This document shows positions 26,348 through 35,150 of a DNA stretch of 64,000 nt, in pieces (within the stretch, counting starts at the first letter, position 1; each line of letters starts with the position of its first letter). Source of the DNA: Rhodospirillaceae bacterium (lineage in GTDB: Bacteria; Pseudomonadota; Alphaproteobacteria; UBA8366); the NCBI GenBank assembly GCA_002724395.1, contig PBOR01000040.1, forward strand, positions 1-64,000. Reading direction: 5' to 3'. A program made the translations under genes and the position numbers. Under the pieces are notes generated by a model. The model was not told the DNA's origin and made no database searches. It saw only the letters and a program-made list of their open reading frames with translations.

Positions 26348-28084
26348 GTGGGTCTTGAAAAGATAGAACGTCTGCAAACGGATATTCTCATACTGGGCTC
26401 TGGTGGTGCAGGATTGTTCGCGGCTCTGCATGCCCATAATGCTAACCCCAATTTAGATATTACGGTTGCAGTCAAAGGGTTACTTGGTAAGTGCGGTTGC
26501 ACGCGGATGGTGCAGGGGGGCTACAATGTAGCTATCGCTGATGGCGATTCCGTTGAACGGCATTTTATGGACACGATTGAGGGTGGCAAATGGCTTAACA
26601 ACCAGGACCTCGCTTGGGACCTGGTAAATTTGTCTATCGAGCGTATTCATGAGCTTGAGAATGAAATAGGGTGTTTCTTCGACCGAAACCCGGACGGTAC
26701 AATTCATCAAAAAGCGTTTGCAGGCCAAACCTTTGATAGGACGGTTCATAAGGGTAGTTTGACCGGGATCGAGATTATTAGTCGCCTTGCCGAGCAAGTC
26801 TGGGCACGTAATATCAATAGACTCGAAGAGCATCGTGCAGTGGAGTTGGTTCCGTCGAAGGATGGCTCGCATTTAGCCGGTGTGCTTATGATCGACATGC
26901 AGGCTGGCGACTTTAAATTTGTTCAAGCGAAGGCAGTGATGCTTGGCACTGGTGGCGGCCCGACGATGTATAAATATCATACGCCATCTGGTGATAAGTC
27001 TTGCGATGGTATGGCGATGTCACTTCGCGCAGGTTTGCCCTTGCTCGACATGGAAATGGTACAGTTCCATCCGACAGGCCTAGTCGCCGGTGAAGACACG
27101 CGGATTACCGGTACGATCATTGAAGAAGGCCTGCGTGGCGCGGGTGGGTATCTTCTCGATGGCGAAGAAAGACGTTTCATGGAGGAGTTTGATGAACGGG
27201 GCGAGCGGGCTACTCGCGATATCGTTAGCCGCTCAATGTACGAAATGATGCGCCGCGGACGGGCTGCGCCAAATGGCGGACTGTATATTACGATGGCGCA
27301 CCTCGACCCAGAAATGGTGGTACAACAGTTCAAAGGGATGGTGGATAGGTGCCGTGATGTGGGTTTCGATTTAGTAGGCGGTTTGGTGGAAGTCGTTCCC
27401 ACAGCCCATTACATGATGGGTGGTGTAAAATTCGGCCGCGATTGCCGAACTGATTTACCAGGTTTATTTGCTGCTGGAGAGGATTGTGGTGGCGTGCATG
27501 GTGCGAACAGGCTGGGAGGTAATGGCGTAGCGAATTCTACTGTTTTCGGCGGTGTCGCTGGCGACCACATGCCGCCGTGGATTGCTAAAGAGTGCGAGTT
27601 GGTTGATCCGGATGAAAGCTTAATAGATGGTGCTGTTGAACGTAGTATGACGCCGTTTAGCAATTCGGGTGGGAATTTAAATGACGTTCGCCTAAAGCTG
27701 TATGACGTCATGTGGGATGATGTGGGAATCACACGAACCAAAGAGGGCATAGAACGGGGACTTAAATCTTTAGGTGCGTTGCGTAAAGAGCTTTACAATA
27801 TTGGTTTACCCGATAATAGCCGCACTTTTAATCTCTCCTGGCAGGACTGGATCAATCTAGACAGTCAAATCCTGGTTAGTGAGGCGATTGCCAAAGCTGC
27901 TCTGGCTCGTGAGGATTCTCGTGGAGCGCATTTCCGTGAGGACTTTCCGGAAACTAGCGATCTAACTGGTTCGGCAAATACCGTCGTGCGGCAAGCAAAC
28001 GGTGAGCTTGTCGTTGAAAATGTACCCGTTGATTTCACGCGCGTAAAACCGGGTGAAACTCTTATCGTTGAAGAAGCTGCGTGA
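26348..28084 (+). CDS. sdhA: Succinate dehydrogenase/fumarate reductase flavoprotein subunit
   Basis: FAD-containing catalytic subunit. It has the dinucleotide fold (LILGSGGAGLFAA), the FAD-binding segment FDRTVHKGSLTG, QFHPTGLV, the catalytic arginine region ERATRDIVSRSMYE, HYMMGGV and GANRLGGNGVANSTVFGG. The ORF track starts at TTG 26342, which touches the SD site AGAAGGAG; GTG 26348 has correct spacing. It differs from standard SdhA around the covalent-FAD histidine, so it may be an alternative enzyme beside a normal complex II elsewhere. An L-aspartate oxidase is less likely because of the sdhB and anchor neighbours. Confidence 0.86.
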   Translation: MGLEKIERLQTDILILGSGGAGLFAALHAHNANPNLDITVAVKGLLGKCGCTRMVQGGYNVAIADGDSVERHFMDTIEGGKWLNNQDLAWDLVNLSIERIHELENEIGCFFDRNPDGTIHQKAFAGQTFDRTVHKGSLTGIEIISRLAEQVWARNINRLEEHRAVELVPSKDGSHLAGVLMIDMQAGDFKFVQAKAVMLGTGGGPTMYKYHTPSGDKSCDGMAMSLRAGLPLLDMEMVQFHPTGLVAGEDTRITGTIIEEGLRGAGGYLLDGEERRFMEEFDERGERATRDIVSRSMYEMMRRGRAAPNGGLYITMAHLDPEMVVQQFKGMVDRCRDVGFDLVGGLVEVVPTAHYMMGGVKFGRDCRTDLPGLFAAGEDCGGVHGANRLGGNGVANSTVFGGVAGDHMPPWIAKECELVDPDESLIDGAVERSMTPFSNSGGNLNDVRLKLYDVMWDDVGITRTKEGIERGLKSLGALRKELYNIGLPDNSRTFNLSWQDWINLDSQILVSEAIAKAALAREDSRGAHFREDFPETSDLTGSANTVVRQANGELVVENVPVDFTRVKPGETLIVEEAA

Positions 28085-28107
28085 GTGCCGTTAGAAGGAA
28101 AGAGGCG

Positions 28108-29070
28108 ATGATAAGACAAGAAGATATTTTGACGGCTGGTAGGGAAATAATGAGTCGGGCGGCCATTGATATACCGCTTGATTATAAGGATGGCATTCGA
28201 AAAATGGTCGATGAAGAGGAAGAGGAGCTTAGTCGATTTGTTCTCGAATCTATGCTGGAGAATTGGGAGGCTGCGGAAAGTGATCGTCGGGCTATGTGTG
28301 CGGATACTGGTGTCCCCCGTTATTTCGTCAAGGCAGGTAATGAAGTGATTATTGAGGGCGGGTTTGTTGCTTTAGAAGAAAACCTTCGCCGGGCGACCGC
28401 GGAAGCCACACAAAATATTCCGTTGCGGCCTAATCGAGTTCATCCGCTTAGCCGCAAAGACAATGACAATAATGTTGGAATCAATGCACCAGAGATCGAA
28501 TATTCTTTTGAGCCCGGTGGTTCTTGGATTGATATTACGACTGTCCATAAGGGCGGTCTTTTTGGTTCTGACTACCGTATGTTATTTCCAGGTGATGGAG
28601 TGGACGGTATCAAGAAATTCTTTTTAGATGTGATGTATGAATTTGGCCGTCGCGGATTGGCTTGCCAACCAGCGATTGTGGGTATTGGGCTTGGTGGCTC
28701 CAAGGATGTGTGTATGTCGCTTGGCAAACAGGCTGCCTGTCTTCGGACCGTAGGGGAGGCTAACCCAGATCCGGAAATTGCCGCGCTTGAGCAAGAAATG
28801 AAAGATCTCGGGAATAATATCGGCATGGGTCCCATGGGTTTTGTCGGTAAATCTATGGTGATAGATTGTCATATCGAAGTCGGTTATTGCCATACCGGTG
28901 CGATGCCGGTCAGCGTTCATAGCTTTTGCTTGTCATCACGACGGGCAACAGCACGACTTCATGCTAATGGGGAAATCGATTACAGGACCGACCCCAATTG
29001 GTTTACCCCTTATATGAGACGGGACACGGTGACATGGGAAACGACGAACTTGGCCAAGGCGGCCGGCTAA
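28108..29070 (+). CDS. Class I fumarate hydratase, alpha (N-terminal) subunit
   Basis: Fe-S dependent hydro-lyase of the FumA/TtdA family, interconverting fumarate and malate, or another 2-enoate pair. Candidate cluster cysteines are in RAMCADTG and SKDVCMSLGK; HPLSRKDNDNNVG and GGSKDVCMS are family boxes. ORF-track start GTG 28081 overlaps the sdhA stop (GTGA), but ATG 28108 has AAAGAGG upstream and begins with the usual MIRQEDIL-type N terminus. As it follows sdhA directly, fumarate made by the complex can be hydrated by the product of the same operon. Confidence 0.86.
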   Translation: MIRQEDILTAGREIMSRAAIDIPLDYKDGIRKMVDEEEEELSRFVLESMLENWEAAESDRRAMCADTGVPRYFVKAGNEVIIEGGFVALEENLRRATAEATQNIPLRPNRVHPLSRKDNDNNVGINAPEIEYSFEPGGSWIDITTVHKGGLFGSDYRMLFPGDGVDGIKKFFLDVMYEFGRRGLACQPAIVGIGLGGSKDVCMSLGKQAACLRTVGEANPDPEIAALEQEMKDLGNNIGMGPMGFVGKSMVIDCHIEVGYCHTGAMPVSVHSFCLSSRRATARLHANGEIDYRTDPNWFTPYMRRDTVTWETTNLAKAAG

Positions 29071-29726
29071 AAAAAGTTAGATTGAAAACACCTGTTACGC
29101 AGGAGGACTTGCAGGGCCTTGAGCTCGGCAACGTGGTCTATCTTGATGGTATTGTGTATACGGGTCGAGAAGGCCTTTACAACCGTATTATCAGCGAAGG
29201 TGTTGAACCGCCGGTTGATTTGAAGAAGCTAACGAATGTTACATTCCATTGTTCGCCTGCGGCTTCGGTCAATGATGATGGTAGCTTCAACATGGGTGCT
29301 GTTACGGCGACAGCTAGTTTCCGATTTGCGAAATGGTTGACCCAATGGTTTGAGATATCGGGTGTAAAAATCATTATAGGTAAAGGCGGAATGTCCGAAG
29401 AGGACTACAAAAAGTACTTCGTTCCCAATGATGCTATCTATCTTACGACTGTTGGTTATGGAACCGGTGCATTATTGGGGCGCGGTATCAAGGGCGTTCA
29501 GGCGGCCCATTGGCTAGAAGATCTGGGTATTGCTCAAGCAATGTGGGTCTTGGAAGTAGAGAATTTTGGACCTTTCTTGGTGGAAAGTGATCTTAAGGGG
29601 AATTCGCTATTCGAGCAGGAAAATCGAGCCGTTAATGAGAACCTCGGCAAAGTATATGAGGGATTGCGAGAGCCGGCGCTTAAGCGGTATGGCGAGACCA
29701 CTTCTCGGTCAGACGAGGTGGTTTGA
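29034..29726 (+). CDS. Class I fumarate hydratase, beta (C-terminal) subunit
   Basis: The second half of a two-subunit class I fumarase (FumA C-terminal/TtdB type). Features: LKTPVTQEDLQGLELGNVVY with GIVYTGREG, then FHCSPAAS, IGKGGMSEED and LTTVGYGTGALLG. The ORF track begins at 28998; the ATG at 29034 gives the family N terminus (GRLKKVRLKTP) and overlaps the alpha gene by 37 bp in another frame, a sign of coupling. It is the last gene of the sdh-fum operon; a possible hairpin lies 55 bp downstream. Confidence 0.87.
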   Translation: MGNDELGQGGRLKKVRLKTPVTQEDLQGLELGNVVYLDGIVYTGREGLYNRIISEGVEPPVDLKKLTNVTFHCSPAASVNDDGSFNMGAVTATASFRFAKWLTQWFEISGVKIIIGKGGMSEEDYKKYFVPNDAIYLTTVGYGTGALLGRGIKGVQAAHWLEDLGIAQAMWVLEVENFGPFLVESDLKGNSLFEQENRAVNENLGKVYEGLREPALKRYGETTSRSDEVV

Positions 29727-29780
29727 TATTTTCACTTGTGCCTAAAAGCCCTAGGTGCTTTTGCCTTCTTTTAATAAAGC

Positions 29781-29849
29781 TTGGGAACCAACCCCGACCT
29801 AAATTAGCTGGGTCTGCTGGGGTGATGTTAAGTCGACGCTGGTTCCCAA
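29781..29849. other. Imperfect long hairpin / inverted repeat after the fumarase gene
   Basis: The outer arms TTGGGAACCA (29781-29790) and TGGTTCCCAA (29840-29849) are perfect complements. Inside them, ACCCCGACC and GGTCTGCTGGGG could pair further. There is no terminal U-tract, so it is not a classical intrinsic terminator. It lies between the convergent fumarase and porin genes and may be a transcript-stabilising or terminating structure. Confidence 0.45.
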
Positions 29850-29886
29850 TTCAGCTGCGCACAGAATGTGCGTTTCCAAGCACTAA

Positions 29887-30660
29887 CTAAAAGGATTTAG
29901 AAATCGATACTATTCCACGGGCGTCACAATTATTGATTCCACCGCAATCTGTGTCGTCGTCCATATCGTTATCAATATATGCCGCGCTAACTCCAAACCC
30001 TCGAATTTCTCGGCTTATCCCGATAGACCAATCGGTAAATTCCACGCCTTCATCGCGCTCAAACCACCCAGTGCCGACAGCTGCATCAAGTGTAAACTTT
30101 AGAGGCAGTGGTACGCTGAGAGAAGCGTTGAAATAATAGAACTCCCCGGCATTTACTGTATAATCAGGAGAATAGGTAAATGTGGTGCCTACTGACGCGA
30201 GTCCAAAGTCGTAGCCCAGACCACCAGCATACTCGACATAGTCATTACCAGTGCCGCTAGTGTCCGGATAGGTGTACCAAATTGCAAAGAAGTCGGCTGA
30301 AACACCCGCCAGTTCTGTATTTATGCCAATAGTCCAGTCAAGTTCTAGATAAGAGGGGTCGGCTGGACCAAAATTTACGTTTGAGCCCCAAACGCTGCCA
30401 TAAATGTTGACCGGAACTGGAGCGCTAAACGTTTCTTGTAGGCCGAGCGAATACCCGAATGTTCCTTGAAGAGCAGGATTCCCGCCGGTTTGAGAAACGC
30501 CACGGAACGTATAATCATTTACAAGCGTCACATCTGCTGAAAATTCGCCAGGTATAAGATCGAAAGCCTCATCAATACCATCCTTTTTGTCTGCGGCGCT
30601 CACTGCGCTGCAGAAAGCCAACATGGCGGAAAATGAAAACGCCACTATTCGTTTAAACAT
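29887..30660 (-). CDS. TorF-family putative porin
   Basis: An outer-membrane beta-barrel of the TIGR02001 family. The protein begins with a Sec signal peptide (FKRIVAFSFSAMLAFCSAVSA, cleavage expected before ADKK), continues with FSADVTLVNDYTFRGVSQTGG, a hallmark of the family, and alternates hydrophobic and polar residues to a C-terminal phenylalanine typical of barrels recognised by the BAM machinery. 257 residues is normal. Cargo unknown. It is divergent from selA across 378 bp. Confidence 0.88.
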   Translation of the reverse strand: MFKRIVAFSFSAMLAFCSAVSAADKKDGIDEAFDLIPGEFSADVTLVNDYTFRGVSQTGGNPALQGTFGYSLGLQETFSAPVPVNIYGSVWGSNVNFGPADPSYLELDWTIGINTELAGVSADFFAIWYTYPDTSGTGNDYVEYAGGLGYDFGLASVGTTFTYSPDYTVNAGEFYYFNASLSVPLPLKFTLDAAVGTGWFERDEGVEFTDWSIGISREIRGFGVSAAYIDNDMDDDTDCGGINNCDARGIVSISKSF

Positions 30661-31038
30661 AATGCTGATCCTTTATAACTAAGTGCTTATTTTTGTTAGC
30701 TGCTCAACAAGAGCTGAAAGAAACATAAACATGCGACTATTCATTGCCAATAGCCTATCATACTGTAATCATGCGATTATATATGATGTTGCAATTTAGC
30801 AACTTGCGCGGATTTTGTTTATTTTGAGACAAAATGAGTAATAATTAGGCAAAGTTAGATATGGCGCCAATTTGAACAGACGTGAAAGTAGGAATAACAT
30901 TTGCTTCACGCGTCTGGATTTCTTGCATAGGGTGATAATGATTAATTTTTATGCATTAACTGCAGTTCTTGCGATCTTTCTTAGGACCTTTGCTACTGGC
31001 TGTGTAGAGAGCTAAATTCAGGTTTGGGAGGAAGTTTT
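30661..31038. other. 378-bp divergent regulatory region between the porin gene and selA
   Basis: AT-rich. It holds a small hairpin GTTGC-AATTTA-GCAAC (30788-30803) and a longer inverted repeat CAGACGTGAA / TTCACGCGTCTG (30877-30886 and 30905-30916, two-base asymmetry). A 25-codon ORF (30938-31015, beginning MINFYALTAVLAIF) ends before the selA SD site; it is not recognised. Promoters of both flanking genes must be here, but no confident -35/-10 pair is claimed. Confidence 0.45.
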
Positions 31039-32457
31039 ATGGCACATGAAGGGTCTTTTTTTGATTTGCGGCCGCCGTCCGTCGATAAATTGCTTCAGAC
31101 AGACCGAATCGAGTCAGCCTGCCTTCGCTATGGGCGTTCGCTTGTTACCGACGCAGTACGCGATGTTCTAGCTAGCTTTAGGGAGGCAAGAAACTCTGGT
31201 TCGGCCATAGGTCAAGATCATTCAATCAAGCTGATCGTTGATGAAGTTGAACGTCTCTTATCCAATCAGGCTCAACCGTCATTACGGGCGGTCTTTAATT
31301 TAACTGGGACGGTACTTCACACTAATCTGGGCCGGGCGCCAATGCCTGAGGAAGCTATTCGGGCGGTAGCCATGGTTACCCGCGGCGCATCGAATTTGGA
31401 ATTCGATCTTGAAAAGGGAAGGCGTGGTGACAGGGATAGTCACATAGAGAGCCTGATTTGTAAGCTCACCGGCGCGGAGGCGGCGACTGTTGTTAATAAT
31501 AATGCCGCTGCTGTATTGTTGGTGCTTAATGCATTGGCCCTGCGCAAGGAAGTCCAGGTCTCAAGGGGCGAGTTAGTAGAAATCGGTGGATCCTTTCGAA
31601 TTCCGGATATTATGGCGCGAGCCGGTTGCAAGCTTCGTGAGGTAGGTACAACAAACCGCACACATCTAAAAGACTATGCAGAGGCCGTAACCGCGAGAAC
31701 CGCACTCCTGATGTCCGTTCATACAAGTAACTATGAGGTGACCGGGTTTACTGCATCGGTGCCGCAGGCCGAGCTGGCGGAATTGGCGCACCAGCATGAT
31801 CTTCCCTATGTGGTCGATTTAGGAAGTGGAATGCTGGTTGAAACGAAGCAATTCGGCTTGCCACACGAGCCGACGCCGCAAGAAGCGATAGCTGATGGTG
31901 CGGATCTGGTTACCTTCAGCGGTGATAAATTATTAGGGGGGCCTCAAGCAGGCTTAATCGTGGGGCGTGCTGACCTAATTGCAAAAATTAAGAAAAATCC
32001 TCTTAAGCGGGCCTTGCGGCTGGACAAAATGACAATTGCCGCGCTAGAAGCGGTGTTGCGGCTGTATCTTGATCCGGACCGCTTGGCTGAGAAACTACCT
32101 TCTTTGAGAGCATTGATGCGGACGCGCTCGGAGATTTGTGATCTTGCAAATGCCATCCTTCCCAAGGTGGCTGCCGCTTTAGGTGCAGCTGCATCAGTTC
32201 GTATTATTGAACTAGATAGTCAAATCGGCAGCGGTGCGCAGCCGACTGAGATTTTACCGAGTGCAGGACTGGCTATAGAACCCGTGGGTGGTAAGCGAGG
32301 ACGCGGTGCGCGATTAAAGTCACTAACATCCGCCTTCCGATCATTGCCTATTCCCGTCATTGGTCGTGTAAAAGACAATGCATTCATTCTTGATTTGAGA
32401 TGCCTCGAGGCGTGCGAGGATTTTCTAGATCAACTGGAAAGGCTGACGGTTCCTTGA
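31039..32457 (+). CDS. selA: L-seryl-tRNA(Sec) selenium transferase
   Basis: PLP enzyme that converts seryl-tRNA(Sec) to selenocysteyl-tRNA(Sec) using selenophosphate. It shows FNLTGTVLHTNLGRAP, the N-terminal SelA signature, and the PLP lysine in VTFSGDKLLGGPQAG near residue 297. The ORF track starts at TTG 31024; ATG 31039 has GGGAGGAAG upstream and gives MAHEGSFFDL, so it is preferred. 472 residues is the usual size. selB follows after 4 bp, and selC after that, forming one gene set. Confidence 0.96.
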   Translation: MAHEGSFFDLRPPSVDKLLQTDRIESACLRYGRSLVTDAVRDVLASFREARNSGSAIGQDHSIKLIVDEVERLLSNQAQPSLRAVFNLTGTVLHTNLGRAPMPEEAIRAVAMVTRGASNLEFDLEKGRRGDRDSHIESLICKLTGAEAATVVNNNAAAVLLVLNALALRKEVQVSRGELVEIGGSFRIPDIMARAGCKLREVGTTNRTHLKDYAEAVTARTALLMSVHTSNYEVTGFTASVPQAELAELAHQHDLPYVVDLGSGMLVETKQFGLPHEPTPQEAIADGADLVTFSGDKLLGGPQAGLIVGRADLIAKIKKNPLKRALRLDKMTIAALEAVLRLYLDPDRLAEKLPSLRALMRTRSEICDLANAILPKVAAALGAAASVRIIELDSQIGSGAQPTEILPSAGLAIEPVGGKRGRGARLKSLTSAFRSLPIPVIGRVKDNAFILDLRCLEACEDFLDQLERLTVP

Positions 32458-32461
32458 TTCA

Positions 32462-34384
32462 ATGATTATCGCAACTGCTGGACATATTGATCATGGCAAA
32501 ACCGTATTAGTACGCGCACTAACAGGTGTGGATACGGACCGATTGCCAGAGGAGAAAGTGCGCGGGCTTTCTATTGATTTAGGGTTCGCCTATCAACCGC
32601 TTGATAATGGTGCAACGTTAGGGTTCATAGATGTGCCGGGCCATGAAAAATTCGTACGCAACATGCTGGCTGGCGTCACGGGTATCGATTTTGCTCTTTT
32701 GGTAATCGCTGCCGATGATGGTCCGATGCCTCAGACTGAGGAGCACTTAGCAATCCTTGACCTGTTAGGTATCGAATTCGGAGCTATCGCGCTTACTAAA
32801 ATTGACCGGGTGGATAAAAATAGGCTGTCTGAAGTACAAGAAGAGATTGGTGTATTGGTTGCAGATACAATCATGGAGGATGCGCCGTTATTCCCGTGTT
32901 CTGGCCAAACTGGCGAAGGCATTTCGCCACTAAAAGCCTACTTGCACGAGGCCGCTAATCGTTCCGCTGGGCAATCAGCGCATGGTCAGTTCCGGCTCGC
33001 AGTGGATCGAACTTTCAATTTAACTGGGGCTGGACTGATTGTTACAGGTACTGTGTTTTCCGGTTCTGCAGAAGTTGGTGACCGTTTAGTCATTTCTCCA
33101 AAAGGCTTACCGGCACGCATTCGCTCAATTCATGCACAAGATCAGGAAAGTCAAACAGGGTCTGTCGGGCAGCGGTGTGCGCTTAATTTGACTGGCACTG
33201 GAGTAGATAGAGCGGCGGTAAAGCGAGGCGATTGGGTTTTGGATGGCGGCGTGCATGCACCGACAAATCGATTTGACGGATTGGTCCGAGTGTTAGCATC
33301 CGAACAGCGGCCGTTGAGGCATTGGACTTCGGTTCATCTGCATGTAGGCGCAAAAGATGTGACTGGCCGAGTGGCAATGCTTGAAGATTGGCATATTGAT
33401 CCCCGCCAGGAAGGTTTAGTTCAGCTCGTATTGGATGAGCAAATAGGTGCTGTGCGGGGGGATCGTCTGATTTTACGTGATCAATCGGCACGGCGAACTG
33501 TCGCTGGTGGTATTGTTCTTGATCCATTTTCACCACAACAAGGACGCCGCAAGCCGGAGCGAATTGAATTCTTAAGAGCCCTTATGTTGGATGATTCCGG
33601 GGATGCTCTAAGGGCGTTGTTGGACGCACAACCTGGAGGGGTCGACCTTGGAAGATTCCAGCAGACCAGAAATCTGAATGCTGGCGAGGCTGAGGAAATT
33701 TGGCGGAGTGTTGACATGATCAAGATTGGAAAATCTGATCAGATAATGGGCGTCGCCGAGCAGGCTTGGTCTAAAATAAAAGACAGTATTCTAGCAGAGC
33801 TCCGAAATTGGCACACAAAATGGCCGGAGCGTCCCGGCCCTGAGGATGAGCGACTTCGCCGCAGCCTGCCACTTGCAATTAAATCGGACATCCTTAACGC
33901 GGCCTTACTAGAAATGATCAAGAATGGGGAGGTGCAACGTGACGGTCCGAGTATCGCACTGCCCGGTCACCGACCTGAATTTGAAGGTAAGGATGCTGCC
34001 CTATGGCAACAAATTGGTCGGTTACTTGTCACCAAGGAGTTGCGTCCACCGCGAACTCGTGAGTTAGCCGCAGAAATTGGTGTGGCACTGAAGCAGATCG
34101 AGAACCTTCTTAATCGAGCGGCAAGTATGGGTTTAGTCTATAGGGTTGCCGATAACCGTTATTTTCTGCCTGAGACCTTATTGGAACTTGCAGAGATAGC
34201 GGAAAGGGTCGCGGCCAAATCCGCTGACGGAATGTTTGATGCAAAAAAATATCGTGATGCGACGACTATTGGTCGAAATGTAGCTATCGAAGTTCTAGAA
34301 TTTTTTGATAAGCAAAAATTCTGCAAACGCCTTGGTGACCAACGTACGATTGAAAGACCGGCTCGAGAAATTTTTATCGTATAG
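32462..34384 (+). CDS. selB: Selenocysteine-specific translation elongation factor
   Basis: GTPase that delivers selenocysteyl-tRNA(Sec) to in-frame UGA codons next to a SECIS hairpin. G-domain motifs are GHIDHGKT at residues 7-14, DVPGHEKF and LTKID; switch I resembles other SelB proteins (RGLSIDLGF). Two beta-barrel domains follow, then C-terminal winged helices that bind the SECIS RNA (PPRTRELAAEIGV, and the last with DATTIGRNVAIEVLEFFD). 640 residues is normal. It is in an operon with selA; selC starts 42 bp beyond its stop. Confidence 0.96.
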   Translation: MIIATAGHIDHGKTVLVRALTGVDTDRLPEEKVRGLSIDLGFAYQPLDNGATLGFIDVPGHEKFVRNMLAGVTGIDFALLVIAADDGPMPQTEEHLAILDLLGIEFGAIALTKIDRVDKNRLSEVQEEIGVLVADTIMEDAPLFPCSGQTGEGISPLKAYLHEAANRSAGQSAHGQFRLAVDRTFNLTGAGLIVTGTVFSGSAEVGDRLVISPKGLPARIRSIHAQDQESQTGSVGQRCALNLTGTGVDRAAVKRGDWVLDGGVHAPTNRFDGLVRVLASEQRPLRHWTSVHLHVGAKDVTGRVAMLEDWHIDPRQEGLVQLVLDEQIGAVRGDRLILRDQSARRTVAGGIVLDPFSPQQGRRKPERIEFLRALMLDDSGDALRALLDAQPGGVDLGRFQQTRNLNAGEAEEIWRSVDMIKIGKSDQIMGVAEQAWSKIKDSILAELRNWHTKWPERPGPEDERLRRSLPLAIKSDILNAALLEMIKNGEVQRDGPSIALPGHRPEFEGKDAALWQQIGRLLVTKELRPPRTRELAAEIGVALKQIENLLNRAASMGLVYRVADNRYFLPETLLELAEIAERVAAKSADGMFDAKKYRDATTIGRNVAIEVLEFFDKQKFCKRLGDQRTIERPAREIFIV

Positions 34385-34426
34385 AAGCCGTTGTCAAATG
34401 CTTTGTCGGGCCCTAAGGTCGGACGT

Positions 34427-34523
34427 GGAGGCGTAACGTTACCCGGTGGTGCGCTCGGTCTTCAAAACCGGTGAGGGATGTTAAGCCGTTCCTGGTGGGT
34501 TCGACTCCCACACGCTTCCGCCA
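34427..34523 (+). tRNA. selC: tRNA-Sec (anticodon UCA)
   Basis: A 97-nt tRNA with features specific to selenocysteine tRNA: an eight-base acceptor stem (GGAGGCGT with ACGCTTCC, one G-U), anticodon loop CTTCAAA with TCA anticodon, a long variable arm pairing AGGGATG with CGTTCCT, T arm GTGGG-TTCGACT-CCCAC, and 3' GCCA. It lies directly after selB. The ORF-track frame that runs through it from 34471 is only an N-terminal extension of the next gene and is rejected. Confidence 0.96.
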
Positions 34524-34593
34524 ACGCTTTTCGATTGTGAAGTTCCGAATTAGGTTCGGAAGCTCGCCCACTGATTTCTTAGGAATGTATAGT

Positions 34594-35148
34594 ATGGCTC
34601 GCATCCCCTATCCCGATTTGTCCAATGCTTCTAAAGATGTCCGCGATTTAGCTGAGCGGATTGAGCCGATGCTCAATATTTTTCGTATGTTGCCGCATGC
34701 GGAAAGTGCCTTTTACGGGTTCATGAAATTTGGTAATTCGCTGCTCTTGAAAACGCAGATAGATCCCATTTTACGCGAGATTATGATTTTGCGTGTTGGT
34801 CACTTATCCCGTGCGAATTATGAAATTCATCAGCATGAAAAGATTGCGGCACATGTAGGAATGTCCTTAGCTAAAATAGCGGCAATAGCAGGAGATAGGG
34901 AATCTGAAGTGTTTAGTGAAGTGGAGCGCTTGGTGCTTCGTTTTGTCGATGAAGTGGTGGAAGGTGTAAAAGCGACAAATGAGACATTCGATGCCCTATC
35001 TATACATTTTAATCATCGTCAGTTGAACGAAGCGGTCCTAACGATCGGTTTTTATATGATGGTTTGTAGATATCTCGAGAATTTCGAGATTGAGTTAGAA
35101 GACGAAGGGAACGTCGATCCAACATTGAATATCGACGGCTGGAAATAG
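34594..35148 (+). CDS. Carboxymuconolactone decarboxylase-family protein
   Basis: An alpha-helical protein of the CMD/AhpD superfamily, 184 residues from ATG 34594 (MARIPYPDL), which has AGGA about nine bases upstream. The conserved helix is DPILREIMILRVG followed by NYEIHQHEKIA. The CxxC pair of AhpD peroxidase partners is absent; the Glu/His of the non-redox branch is present, so a lyase, hydrolase or unknown role is more likely. The next gene, a CoA-transferase, starts 2 bp after its stop, so the two are almost certainly co-expressed. Confidence 0.85.
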   Translation: MARIPYPDLSNASKDVRDLAERIEPMLNIFRMLPHAESAFYGFMKFGNSLLLKTQIDPILREIMILRVGHLSRANYEIHQHEKIAAHVGMSLAKIAAIAGDRESEVFSEVERLVLRFVDEVVEGVKATNETFDALSIHFNHRQLNEAVLTIGFYMMVCRYLENFEIELEDEGNVDPTLNIDGWK

Positions 35149-35150
35149 CC

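Noticed and set aside
26348-28084. Flavoprotein as L-aspartate oxidase NadB
   Set aside because: It is encoded directly with an SdhB-type subunit, two anchors and a fumarase, which fits complex II and not NAD biosynthesis.
30938-31015. 25-codon ORF as a fragment of an APC-type permease
   Set aside because: The resemblance rests on a few hydrophobic residues and cannot be separated from chance.
34471-34593. N-terminal extension of the CMD-family ORF starting at 34471
   Set aside because: It runs through the tRNA-Sec gene; the ATG at 34594 has an SD site and begins at the family N terminus.
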